DNA of 64,000 nucleotides from contig NC_134145.1 of NCBI RefSeq assembly GCF_033958435.1, positions 37,847,501-37,911,500 on the forward strand, read 5' to 3'. The number at the start of each line of letters is the position of its first letter. The first letter of the stretch is position 1. Made by a program: the position numbers and the translations under genes. Positions 48,121-56,890 of the stretch are shown piece by piece. This DNA is from Carettochelys insculpta (taxonomy: Eukaryota; Chordata; Testudines; Carettochelyidae). Under the pieces are notes generated by a model. That model was not told the DNA's origin, did no database searches, and saw only the letters and a program-made list of their open reading frames with translations.

Positions 48121-48302
48121 CCGCGGACATGGGGAGTGGGGGTTGTGAGCCGTACCCACCGGGGCTCACACCCCTCTACCCCCACCCTGGACTGATGGGG
48201 GCCCAGTGGATGGCTCGGCTGTTGGCCCATGTATATAGTTGTCCCCCTTTTTGTAGATTAGTTGCAGTTTCTTTGTTGAATCAAAGAGCTTATCCGGTTA
48301 AA

Positions 48303-48317
48303 AATAAAGGTTTTATT
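48303..48317. terminator. Back-to-back polyadenylation signals between convergent genes
   Basis: AATAAA on the plus strand at 48303-48308 lies ~180 bp past the Myb-like stop. TTTATT at 48312-48317 is AATAAA on the minus strand, ~120 bp past the transposase stop. The two are only 3 bp apart. Function is inferred from position. Confidence 0.6.
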
Positions 48318-48435
48318 TTCCAAAAAGCTGGAGGCGTGTGCTCGTTGGTGGGGTGGTGTGCGGGTGTTGGGGGCAGTGTGTGGGCATTGCGGGCTGTGTG
48401 TGGGGGGGGTCTTCTGGGGAAGGCCAGGGAGGTGC

Positions 48436-49801
48436 TCAGGGGTCTCCCTGATCGAAGTGGGCCCGCAGGGCCTCACAGACCTGTACCCCCTCATGGTGGG
48501 CCTGGCGGCTGGGTGTGGCGGCTGGCTGGGGGAAGCCCGTGCTGGCGTCAACTGCCCACCCCTGGATGAAAGCCTCCCCCTTGCTCACAACGATGTTGTG
48601 GAGTGTGCAGCACGCACCCACAACCTGGGGGATGTTCTGGAGGTTGACGTCCAGTCGGGCAAGGAGGCACCGCCAGCGGCCCTTCAGACGGCCAAATGTT
48701 CTCTCCACCACCTGGCAGGCGTGGTTCAGGCGGGCACTGAACCGTTCCTGGCTGACGTTGAGGTGGCTGGTGTACGGGCGCATGAGCCAGGGCTGGAGGG
48801 GGTAGGCTGCGTCCGCCACAAGGCAGAGGGGCACAGTGGTGTCCCCCAGAGGTATCTCCCTCTGGGAGATGTAGGTCCCCGCCTCTAGCCGGCGGCACAG
48901 GCCCGAGTTCCTAAAAACACGGGCATCGTGTGTGCAGCTGGGCCAGTCCACGTACACATCCTGGAAGCGGCCCCGACTGTCCACCATGGCCTGCAGGACC
49001 ACGGAGTGGTAGCCCGTGCAGTTGATGTGTCTTCCTCCGCTGTGGTCCGGGGCGCGGATGGGGATGTGAGTCCCATCCAGTGCCCCGAAGCAGTTCAGGA
49101 ACCCCATGGAAGCGAATCCAGCGACGGCTGCGACCGGGTCCCCGAATCGGACGATCCTCTGGAGCAACATGGTGTTAAGCACACGAACCACCTGTTGGGA
49201 GGGAATACAGGTGCCCATGAGGCTGTGCAGGGTGCCCCAGGGCCCTTCCCTCAGGCCCCCCTCCCAGGCACCTCCCCGGGTACCCCACTTGCCCAGCCCG
49301 ACCCTCCCTGGTACCCCTCTCTTTCCAGCCCCACAGCTGGCCCCTTGCTCCCTCCCTCCCTCCCCAAGCCCACAGCCGGCCCCCCTGCCCTCCAGTGGGT
49401 GCGTGCCCAGGCCTCCTTGCCTCCATGACGACGGCCCCGACCATGGCCTTTCCCACTCCAAACTGGTGTCCCATGGAGCAATAGCTGTCTGGAGTGGCCA
49501 GCTTCCAGACAGCTATTGCGACCCTCCTCTTGATGGAGAGGGGGCGCCGCATCCGGGTGTCGTGGTGCCTCAGTGCTGGGGTGAGCCACTGGCAGAGCTT
49601 GAGAAAGGTCTGCCGGCACATGCGGAAGTTCCGGAACCACATATCATCGTCCCAGTCCCGCATGACGAGCTGCTCCCACCACTCGGAGCTGGTGGGGTAG
49701 CTCCAGAGGCGGGGGAGCAGCTGGTGAGGGAGGAACAGGGGAGCCCAGTGGTCGGAGCATCCCCGTCTGCCTCTGGGGTGGGCTCCTCTGGCAGGAGCCA
49801 C
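48436..49801 (-). CDS. HARBI1-like DDE transposase, two exons, apparently intact
   Basis: Cut-and-paste transposase of a PIF/Harbinger element (DDE_4-type nuclease fold). Exon 1 is 49801-49421 (127 codons), intron 49420-49192, exon 2 49191-48436 (251 codons plus stop), giving 378 residues, close to the usual length for HARBI1 relatives. Exon 1 has W-W-E-Q-L-V and F-R-M-C-R-Q-T-F-L-K-L-C and an HTH-like M-G-H-Q-F-G-V-G-K-A-M-V region. Exon 2 has all three acidic landmarks: L-D-G-T-H (about residue 172), V-A-D-A-A-Y-P-L (about 270) and V-E-R-T-F-G-R-L-K-G (about 310). The donor is GC (GCAAGG), not GT; the sister gene at 18072 has GTAAGC at the same place. The acceptor is CCAACAG. The start is uncertain: a different frame from ATG 49923 encodes a polyQ leader and would need a frame change near 49740. 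Activity is not shown. Confidence 0.72.
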
Positions 49802-49870
49802 TGGGTGGCCTCCCAGGCAGCACCTAACAGGGCGCTTGCCCCCTTGATGACTACCTGGAGGGCCTCTGCT

Positions 49871-49871
<1 letters not shown>

Positions 49872-49903
<32 letters not shown>

Positions 49904-49914
49904 AGCTGCTGCTG
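49872..49914 (-). repeat. CTG/CAG trinucleotide run (polyQ in transposase leader frame)
   Basis: Uninterrupted or nearly uninterrupted CTG triplets on the plus strand. On the minus strand they encode glutamines following an ATG at 49923 (M-D-T-Q-Q-Q-L-Q...). The frame reading them differs from that of transposase exon 1. Confidence 0.8.
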
Positions 49915-50293
49915 GGTGTCCATATCTGCTGTGACTTGGTCTGCGAGAGAGTGGTCACTGCTCTGCAGACCTCGTGCTGGGCAGGCCAGGTGTGTCTGGG
50001 AGGGGCCCTTTAAAGGAGTGGCTTGCAGCTGCCCTGGAAGGGCTAGTGTGCTCTGTGACCCGGTCCGTGGTCTTTCCTGGCCCCTTATTTCGAAAGAGGG
50101 TGCTTGTGTGTGTGTGGACGGTCTGCATTTCCTTCCAGGGCGGCTCCTTTCGATGTTCCCCGTCACTACTTCGACGTTGACGTTGCCAGCCCTGGAGGAC
50201 GTGTAGACGATAATCGTTGAAGTAGCCTATTTCGATGTTCTTACTTCGAAATAGGCTACTTCGACGTAATGTGCTAGTGTAGACGTAGCCATG

Positions 50294-51216
50294 AGCTTCT
50301 TGGCCTCACACTGAACATCAAAAAGACCAAAAAAACATCAAAAAGACCTAAGTGCTCCACCAACCCTCGCCAACGGGACAATACCTTCTGTGGAAGTCAA
50401 TGGAGAACTGCTGCAAAATGTGGTGCACTTCCCATACCTTGGAAGTCATCTTTCTGATAAAGTCGACATTGACGCAGAAATCCATCATCATCAGAGCCGA
50501 GCAAGCTCTGATTTCGTCCACCTGAGACAAAGGGTCTTCGAGAACTGGGACATCTATCCCAAGACAAAGCTCCTTCTACACTGTGCAGTGATCGTTCCAA
50601 CACTACTGTACGCATGTGTGAAATCTGAACATCATACAACAATCATTTGAAGGCACCTGAACAATATCATCAACCCTGCCGCAGAAGAATCCTAAATATC
50701 TCTTGAGAGGACAGGCTTATGAACCCTAGTGTCCAGGAGAGTTGAACATGACCAGCATTGAAGCCATTACCATTCACCAACAACTTCTTTGAACTTGTCA
50801 CATGGTTCATCTGTCTGAAGAGTGCCTCCCAAAACAGATTCTGTTTTCTGAGCTGGAAGAAGGAGAGAGGAGCACTGGGGGACAATGGAAGCAGTATAAG
50901 AACATGATGAAGGCACATGTGACAGTGCAGCACCAGTGCTGACACTTGGGAGAACCCTGCCCAAGACTGTCCCCAGTGGAGAATTGTAATCCGTGAAGGA
51001 GTAGCACAATCTGAGAGGTCCTGACGCAGTGAAGATAAAAAGAAGCAGAGAAGAAGAGCATCAAAAACTGCCCCGTGCCCCGTCAACAGCTACCAATACC
51101 TGTCCCTCCTGCGATAAGACCTGTGGCTCCAGAATTGGGCTGATCAGCCATCAACGGACTCATATATAGGAGGGTGACTTGAAGACTTCATAGTCGTTAT
51201 CAAGTGACCACTAAGT
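50294..51216 (+). mobile_element. Endonuclease/RT LINE, 3' part, with C-terminal C2H2 finger
   Basis: Continuation of 42361-45353. With a single ATG kept, the codons across the insertion site read Y-E-L-L-G-L-T-L-N-I-K-K-T-K, a conserved block after RT. Next comes 50390-50650 with F-P-Y-L-G-S-H-L-S and L-L-Y-A-C. Near 51104-51172 the frame gives C-P-S-C-D-K-T-C-G-S-R-I-G-L then H-Q-R-T-H, a zinc-finger-like C-terminus known in this family. Stops and shifts are present. Confidence 0.8.
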
Positions 51217-51960
51217 AGCTCCTATTTTCCAAACTAATTACACCCAGTGCCATCAGCCTGTGCTCACATGGCTTGTATGCCATCCCTTTGATCATCTTCA
51301 TTGCCCACCTGTGGATCCTTTCCAGGTTCTTCACAGCCTTTCTATACAGCAGTGCCCAAAACTGGACACAGTACTCCAGCTGAGGCCTAATCAGTGCAGA
51401 GTAGAATGGTACTATCACCTCCCATGACTTTCATGCTGTGCCTCTGTTAATTCAACCTACGACTGTATTTCTTTTGTTTTTTTCAGCAGCAGCATCACAC
51501 TGTAGATTCATGTTGAGATTGTGACCCACCACAACTCCCCAGATCCTTTTCAGTTGTGCTGCTGCCAAGCCACTTCTCCCCAATTCTGTATTTGAGCACT
51601 TGTTTTCCTCTCCTAACAGTGGCACCTTACATTCGGCTTTGTTGAATTTCACTTTGTTGTCTGTAGCCCAGTTCTCTAATTTATTAAGATCCTTTCGAAT
51701 TTGAGTTCTATCCTCCAAAGTGTCTGCAAACCCCAATCTCCACCCCAGATTTGTGTTCTATACAAATATGACCAGTATGCTCTCTATTCCTACACCCAGG
51801 TCATTAATAAAGAGGTTAAATAACACTGGACTCAGAAACCCTGTGGACCTCCACTTGAGATATCTTTCCAGTATGACTTCATTAATTAGTAAGTATCTAT
51901 ACACTTAATGGTAGTTCTACAGTGACTGCATTTCTCCAGCTTATTCTTGAGAATATCATG
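51217..51960 (-). mobile_element. CR1 LINE, RT and C-terminal part (continuation of 41135-42360)
   Basis: The minus strand reads Y-S-A-L-I-R-P-Q-L-E-Y-C-V-Q-F-W-A (51360-51410), then at 51640-51735 T-L-E-D-R-T-Q-I-R-K-D-L-N-K-L-E-N-W-A and F-N-K-A-E-C-K-V, all CR1 ORF2 blocks. Frames are broken by stops. Confidence 0.85.
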
Positions 51961-52840
51961 TAGGACAGGACAATTAACACCCCCCACCCACTCCTCAAAC
52001 CCCTCCTATGTATTTGATTTGTCAGTTTTTATATTGCAATTTTTTTTTTTGGTTCTCTCTACTTATAAATGTCAGTCTGTATTGGAAATGAGATTGAGCT
52101 GATGAAGTGGCTCTGTCCCACGAAAGCTCATCACCAAATAAATCAGGATCAGTGTTCTCAGTAACCTGAGCACTTGGGAAGCCACCCAGGAGAAATTCAG
52201 ATGCTGTCCAACTGATTAGCAGTGCACCCACAGCTGCCCACAGCTGAGGGCATGTATTTCTATTGATAGTGCATACCCACACATGCCTTGGTACCACAAC
52301 AAAATTTATTCTGTCCGTGGATGGAAAAAGTTAGAGGGAACATTGTCCAGCACCAGCGCTTTTGGAGCTCAGCAGCAACTGCCTCAACCATTGCATGGAC
52401 AGTACCCATGGGGCCCAGGTGTGGTCTGGGGGATTACCTGGGGGTTCAGAGTGGCAGGAGCCCTGGGAAGCAGCCTGACCCTGGCAGCATGCTCTGCTCT
52501 GCCCCCATCTCCCAGCCAGATTGCTCACTTCACCTTGGTGGCAGGAAGCAGAGCACCCTGGGCCCAGCCCGCCAGCACTGGGCCCAGCCCCATCCTGCTC
52601 TCTTCCTCTGGGAGATGGCAGTGGAGTAGAGAAGGCTGCTGGGGTCTCTCCACTTACTGCAGCTTCCACTGCTGCAGTACGTGCTGGGGGTCGAACCCCG
52701 GCGCTTCCCTGTGCCATGCCCCCTGTCAATGCCCCAGTTTGCATCTCTTGGGGAAGGGGTGCAATAGGGGTGGGAGGAGGTAGACCACAGATGGGATTTG
52801 AGGTGGGGGGTGTTGCCCCAGACCCCATGCCCCTTCAGGG
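51961..52840. other. Insertions within CR1: repeat fragment, hAT-like piece, GC-rich unassigned part
   Basis: 52085-52145 carries 'GCTCTGTCCCACGAAAGCTC' of the common repeat family. 52150-52347 ends TTAGAGGGAACATTG and, reversed, resembles 56528-56660 ('GTTCTCTCTAATTTTTTTCA'), so both are probably one hAT-like family. 52350-52840 is GC-rich with open frames that look accidental. Confidence 0.5.
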
Positions 52841-52990
52841 ATGACCCTAATGCAGGACTGTATCAAAAGCCTTGTTAAAGTCCCAATGTATTACATCTAC
52901 CGGATTCCCTATCCATCAAACCAATTACTTTGTCCATGTCCCCCAGCCCCAGGAAGATTTGCTGTTGTAAGGCTTCTGGAACACTGCACC
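52841..52990 (-). mobile_element. CR1 LINE, RT segment
   Basis: Near 52850-52895 the minus strand reads H-W-D-F-N-K-A-F-D-T-V-L-H, the CR1 RT palm block with its catalytic-site Asp. It belongs upstream (in CR1 sense) of 51217-51960. Confidence 0.75.
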
Positions 52991-53509
52991 CTTGGAGCTT
53001 ACTCCTGAAAAGCCACTTAGCTCTGCAAGTCCTGTCTCCTTCACCATTGGGCAGCCCCATCTCTCTAGCCAGCACATGGGCCCTCCCAGAGCCACCCACT
53101 TGCTTATCTGCCACCCACTGGTTACTCCTCTCTGCACTTGCCTATTTGCCCTATGCTGAGGCAGCTGGGGGACAGGAACCACTGGAGGCATCTTCACGTC
53201 AAGCGAGACACTCCTGCCTCTGCCGCCTCCCCGCCCCTCCCCAAGCCCCAGACCCTGCCGGCGAGAGGGGCCTGCAAGGTCTCCTTACAGTGGAGTCTGG
53301 GGTGGGGGGGTGGAATCACTGCCACCTCTGACGTCCTACTTGCAAGAGGTGCAGAACCACAGTCGTCCATTGCAGCTGGCTGTTCCCTTGCCAGAGCTTC
53401 CTACATTCTTCCCCCTCCTGCTCCCCAGGAATCGCAGGGATCACTAGCCCCTCAGCCGCTGCCTTTCCTGCCCTTCCCGCCCACCTTCCTCGTGAGCCCA
53501 TCTCCCAGC
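52991..53509. other. Unassigned, increasingly GC-rich sequence
   Basis: Leads into the CpG-rich promoter region. Open frames on both strands here look like products of base composition. Confidence 0.35.
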
Positions 53510-53632
53510 TCTGCCGCCCACCTGAACGCTCAACGAGAAGCCAGTTGGGAGGGAAGGGGTTAAGCGGCGGGCGCGCTCCCCCTCCTCCTGCAGGGGAGTG
53601 GGGCCCCTGCCTTTCCCCGGGAGCAGGTTTCC

Positions 53633-53640
53633 TGACGTCA
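53633..53640. promoter_or_regulatory. Full CRE palindrome TGACGTCA
   Basis: Perfect CREB/ATF site 307 bp upstream of the PLPPR4 start codon, within the CpG-dense region. An inverted CCAAT (ATTGG, 53652-53656) follows 12 bp downstream. PLPPR4 is a neuronal gene, so a CRE would be plausible; its use is not shown. Confidence 0.55.
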
Positions 53641-53946
53641 AGCACATGAATATTGGAGGAAGCTCCAGGACCGTAAGTGCAGCGAGTCCTCCTCGCATAC
53701 AGAGAAGCCGGGCTCCGTGCCGGGGTGGGAGCCATTGCTGCGGCTCGGAGAAGGCGGGAAGGAAACCTCTCGCCGAGAGCAGCCTTTGGGCTGCCTGCGT
53801 GCGGCACAAGGCAGCGCTGCAAAGCGGGCAGGGTCACGCGGCGCCTCCCCGGCATGTGACACCCGCCCAGGCGGCGGAGCTGGAGGGGAGCGAGCCTACT
53901 CGAAGCACAGCCCTGGAAAGCGAGCCCAGCTCACCCCCCGGCCAGC

Positions 53947-54024
53947 ATGTCTGCAAAGGAGAGGCCAAAAGGCAAAGTGACCAAGGACAGCGTCACCCTA
54001 CTGCCCTGCTTCTATTTTGTGGAG
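53947..54024 (+). CDS. PLPPR4: PLPPR4 (PRG-1), first coding exon, 26 codons
   Basis: Phospholipid phosphatase-related protein 4 is a six-transmembrane membrane protein of the lipid phosphate phosphatase-like family. It acts at glutamatergic synapses and in neurites and modulates bioactive lipid (LPA) signalling, and lacks phosphatase activity. The exon encodes M-S-A-K-E-R-P-K-G-K-V then K-D-S-V-T-L-L-P-C-F-Y-F-V-E, which I recognise as PLPPR4; one residue (Thr12) differs from the Ile of the human protein. It ends at a strong donor GTGAGT (54025-54030) in phase 0. ATG has A at -3. The same frame has a TGA at 53857-53859 and no ATG between, so the longer N-terminus known in mammals is not encoded in this frame. 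The first membrane span should open exon 2, which lies beyond the window. Confidence 0.93.
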
Positions 54025-55180
54025 GTGAGTGAAGCACCTGAGCGCATGTCTTTCCAGCGCGCGCGTGTGTGTGTACACACGTTGCTCCTTGACGTGCTTC
54101 CTTCCCTGGGGGCTGCTCCGGTTAGCGCCCTCCACGCGCTGTCCAGGCGAAGAGGCAGAGAATAGCGCAGAGCAGCTGTGGAGAACGTTCTGCCTGTGTG
54201 CGAGTATGTCAGTGTGCCTCAATCCTCGGCGGGCGTGTGTGGTTCTGCCAGTCTGTGTCGGATCCGACTGGGGCTGCATTTCAGAAGGGGGGAAATGAAG
54301 CTTCATGTATTTGCATGGAATTCATGTCTGGTTCTGAAACTGGGTCTGTATCATCTGAGCTGTAATCCACAGGGGGGCGGGGGGGATGTTCTTTGCCTCT
54401 GTAAAAACGAGAGTTAATTTTGATCATGTTTCAGAGCCATTCCATGTAAAATATGTGAGTGATGTTTTGCATAATAAACTCAGTAGCAGAAACCCATCAG
54501 TATTCTGAGAGCTGATTTGAGATTAAACTCTTCCTTGCAGAATGTGGGCTGCTTTTCGGGGAATTATTTCTGAGCGAATCATTTTGCAAATGGAGTGGAA
54601 GTTAAATGAAACCATGGCACAGGGATAGGTTGATCCCACCAGGAAGACATGTTTCAGACCAAGGTTTATCTGCAAACACCTATTGCAGATATCATCTCAA
54701 TGAACGAAAAGAAGTGTTAAAAAAGGAATGTTTTAAATCATGAAGATGGTTTAAAGTTATCAAATAATCAGTTTTGTGTTTTTATGAGTTTGCAGTAACA
54801 TGCCTGGGTTGTCACATATATTTAGCTAATGACACACACTTTGTATCTTGAAAGAGTTTCTCAGTAGATTTGGTACTGACAGACCGAAACATGTCATGGC
54901 TGCTCTGCTGCTACCAGGTGAAGTTACACTTCCACAGGCTCTCACTGCTTCAGAACTGGTGTACTGCTTATAGGGTTTTAGCCATTTTTGACAGCACTCC
55001 ATTAATTTGTGTGTAGAACAAACACGGTTGCAGCTTCAGGAGATGCGTGTGTGATTTCTGTGTTTGTTAACTGATCGGTAAGTGAACATGGCTTGCTTTT
55101 GATGACATCACTTACAGCATGATAGTGACTGAGTCTCTCGGCCTCTGTGGCTTAGTTTCCCCATCTGTAACGCAACTGTT
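54025..55180 (+). other. PLPPR4 intron 1, proximal part
   Basis: Starts GTGAGT. CpG-rich to about 54270, then AT-rich. No further coding exon recognised. Confidence 0.6.
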
Positions 55181-55313
55181 ATGAAAACAAAAAGCAGTCA
55201 AGTAGCACTTTAAAGACTAGCAAAATGGTTTATTAGGTGAGCTTTCGTGGGACAGACCCACTTCTTCATTTGTTTTGATAGTGTATAGACTAGCACGGCT
55301 TCCTGTGTGTTAC
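55181..55313 (-). repeat. Interspersed repeat with inverted tail
   Basis: The core is in minus orientation ('GCAGTCAAGTAGCACTTTAA', 'GCTTTCGTGGGACAGACCCA'), but the tail that follows ('TTTTGATAGTGTATAGACTA', 'GCACGGCTTCC') is in plus orientation. Confidence 0.75.
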
Positions 55314-56527
55314 TATGCAACTGTTATGGTATTTGTCTCACGAAGCTGTCTGAAGATAACACATGAAAAGAACTTTGAAGGCTAAAAACAGTAGGTCCGT
55401 GTAAGAGCTAAATATATTTATTAACCTGTATGGCAATATGTGAAATCTTTTTTAAATCTACTAAAGAAAATATATTTTTATCTGTAAGCATTTAAGGTAC
55501 TTCAGAAGTTCCTCTAGGAGATAGGTGGGCACAGTGTGAAAGGGGCTTATAAGAGGTATGAGGCTGTCTCTCTTCCCCTAACTTACCTCCTAGTTGCCTG
55601 GAGGAGAGAGCTGGATCATATTAAAAATAATATTGGATGGAATACTTTTCACAGAATGTCAGATACTCAAGTAACAAGTGTCTTATTATTGTAGATTAGG
55701 CCCAGCTGGTGAAATTTACCCATTGATGGAAGGCTCCTTTTTGGCCACATAATTCCTGTGACATCCTTGTGTGGAGGAAAGAGGTCGTGAGTAGAGAAGC
55801 CACACAGGTGTGAGGGGCCTCTTTATCCTGTTCACATGGGAGCAATGGACTCTATGCCAGCTGAGGCCATTCTGTTACTGAGAGTGGCTTAGGGGGCAGG
55901 CAGAGTAAGGAAACATTAGATGTGTACTGATGCAGATATAGTAACTAAGACCCCCCGCCCTGCCCCACCCTCTGTGCATACAGGGGGAATGGCAGCCACT
56001 CACTGATTTGGAGGGGTGGCACTAAAGCTCTGTGGTCTGCCATCACTTTGTGGTGACATTAATTTAGTAGTACTTAGCCTAAGAATGGTGGTCAATCTTA
56101 AATTCCATTTTGCATGGGAGGTGATTTGATCCCCATCTACAAGTGCCAATGTGGGGAATACAGATTTGACGATGGGCTCTTCATACTAGCAGGTGAAGAT
56201 ACAACACAATTCAGTGGCTCGAAGTTGAAGCTAGACCCAAATTCAGACTGGAAATATGGTGTAAATTTTCATCGATGAGAGTAATAAACCATTAGAACTA
56301 TTGACCAATTATGCATTCGCTGGCAATTTTAAAATCGGGATTGGATGTTTTAATAAAGACCTGCTCTATAAGTTGTTTTGGGAAAGTTCCCTAGCCTGTT
56401 TTATACAAGAGATCAGACCTCTCTAGGTAGTCACAATAATCTCTTCTAGTCCTGGAATCTATTTGCAGTATTCCTTAGACACTCCATTTACTTTATATGG
56501 GGCAATACCGCAAACTATTCTAGACAG
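55314..56527. other. Unassigned intronic sequence
   Basis: Nothing recognised. Confidence 0.35.
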
Positions 56528-56660
56528 TAGTGTTCTCTCTAATTTTTTTCATCTGTGTGCAGAATAAATTTTATGTGCACTGAGGCATGTATGGTTGAGC
56601 ACCACCATTACAAATATACGGTGCCAGATGTGAGCACCCTGCTAATAAGCCAGGGAGCAT
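56528..56660 (+). mobile_element. hAT-like MITE fragment
   Basis: 'GTGTTCTCTCTAATTTTTTT' and 'GCAGAATAAATTTTATGTGC' match the reverse of 52150-52347 by eye. Confidence 0.5.
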
Positions 56661-56664
56661 TTGA

Positions 56665-56890
56665 ATCTCTTCAGTTCTGAGCTCTGCTGCACACTTTTTG
56701 TAAGACCTTGGCTAAATCACTTAATCTCCCTGAATCTCAGGTCCCCAGCTGTGACATGGGGATGCCCCATCTTCCTGCCTGTGTCTGCCTTTATTTAGGC
56801 TGCAATTCTCTGGGACAGAGAGTGTTTTTTTGTATGTGTATGTAAACCGCCTAGTACAATGAGGTTCTGATCTCAGTTGGGGCCTTTAGT
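56665..56890 (+). repeat. MIR/CORE-type SINE remnant
   Basis: In order: 'GTAAGACCTTGGCTAAATCA', 'CTTAATCTCCCTGAATCTCA' (core/MIR-like), then 'CCGCCTAGTACAATGAGGTT' and 'TGATCTCAGTTGGGGCCTTT', a tail I associate with amniote SINEs. Confidence 0.6.

Larger units (their letters stand above)
46067..50290 (+). mobile_element. Two-gene Harbinger transposon (4.22 kb), TSD ATG
   Basis: The TIRs are GTGTGCGTCTACACTAGCC (left) and the inverse of GGCTACGTCTACACTAGC (right); both are followed inward by TTACGTCGAAGTAG/GGCTACTTTGAAGTAG-type sequence. ATG lies at 46064-46066 and 50291-50293. A Myb/SANT-like gene runs left to right (about 46323-48120) and the DDE transposase right to left (49801-48436). It is inserted in the LINE whose frame resumes just after 50290. 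The left 5' region (46290-46345) and the region upstream of the transposase (49987-50020) are the parts kept in the ~710-bp MITEs. Confidence 0.93.
53510..54270 (+). promoter_or_regulatory. PLPPR4: CpG-dense promoter region of PLPPR4
   Basis: CpG dinucleotides are far more frequent here than in surrounding DNA. There is no clear TATA box. It includes a cAMP response element palindrome and an inverted CCAAT (listed separately), plus GC boxes. The transcription start cannot be placed from sequence alone. Confidence 0.7.

Noticed and set aside
47628..48230. Minus-strand Gly/Ala-rich frame of 200 codons
   Set aside because: Complement of the 36-bp Pro/Ala repeat; no independent evidence of coding.
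49106..50206. Long plus-strand open frame of 366 codons
   Set aside because: It lies antisense to the Harbinger transposase. The residues show no domain, and the minus strand has clear transposase motifs.
53598..54032. Alternative frames of 100-180 codons around the PLPPR4 exon (both strands)
   Set aside because: CpG-rich sequence is poor in stops. Only the 53947 frame matches a known protein and ends at a splice donor.
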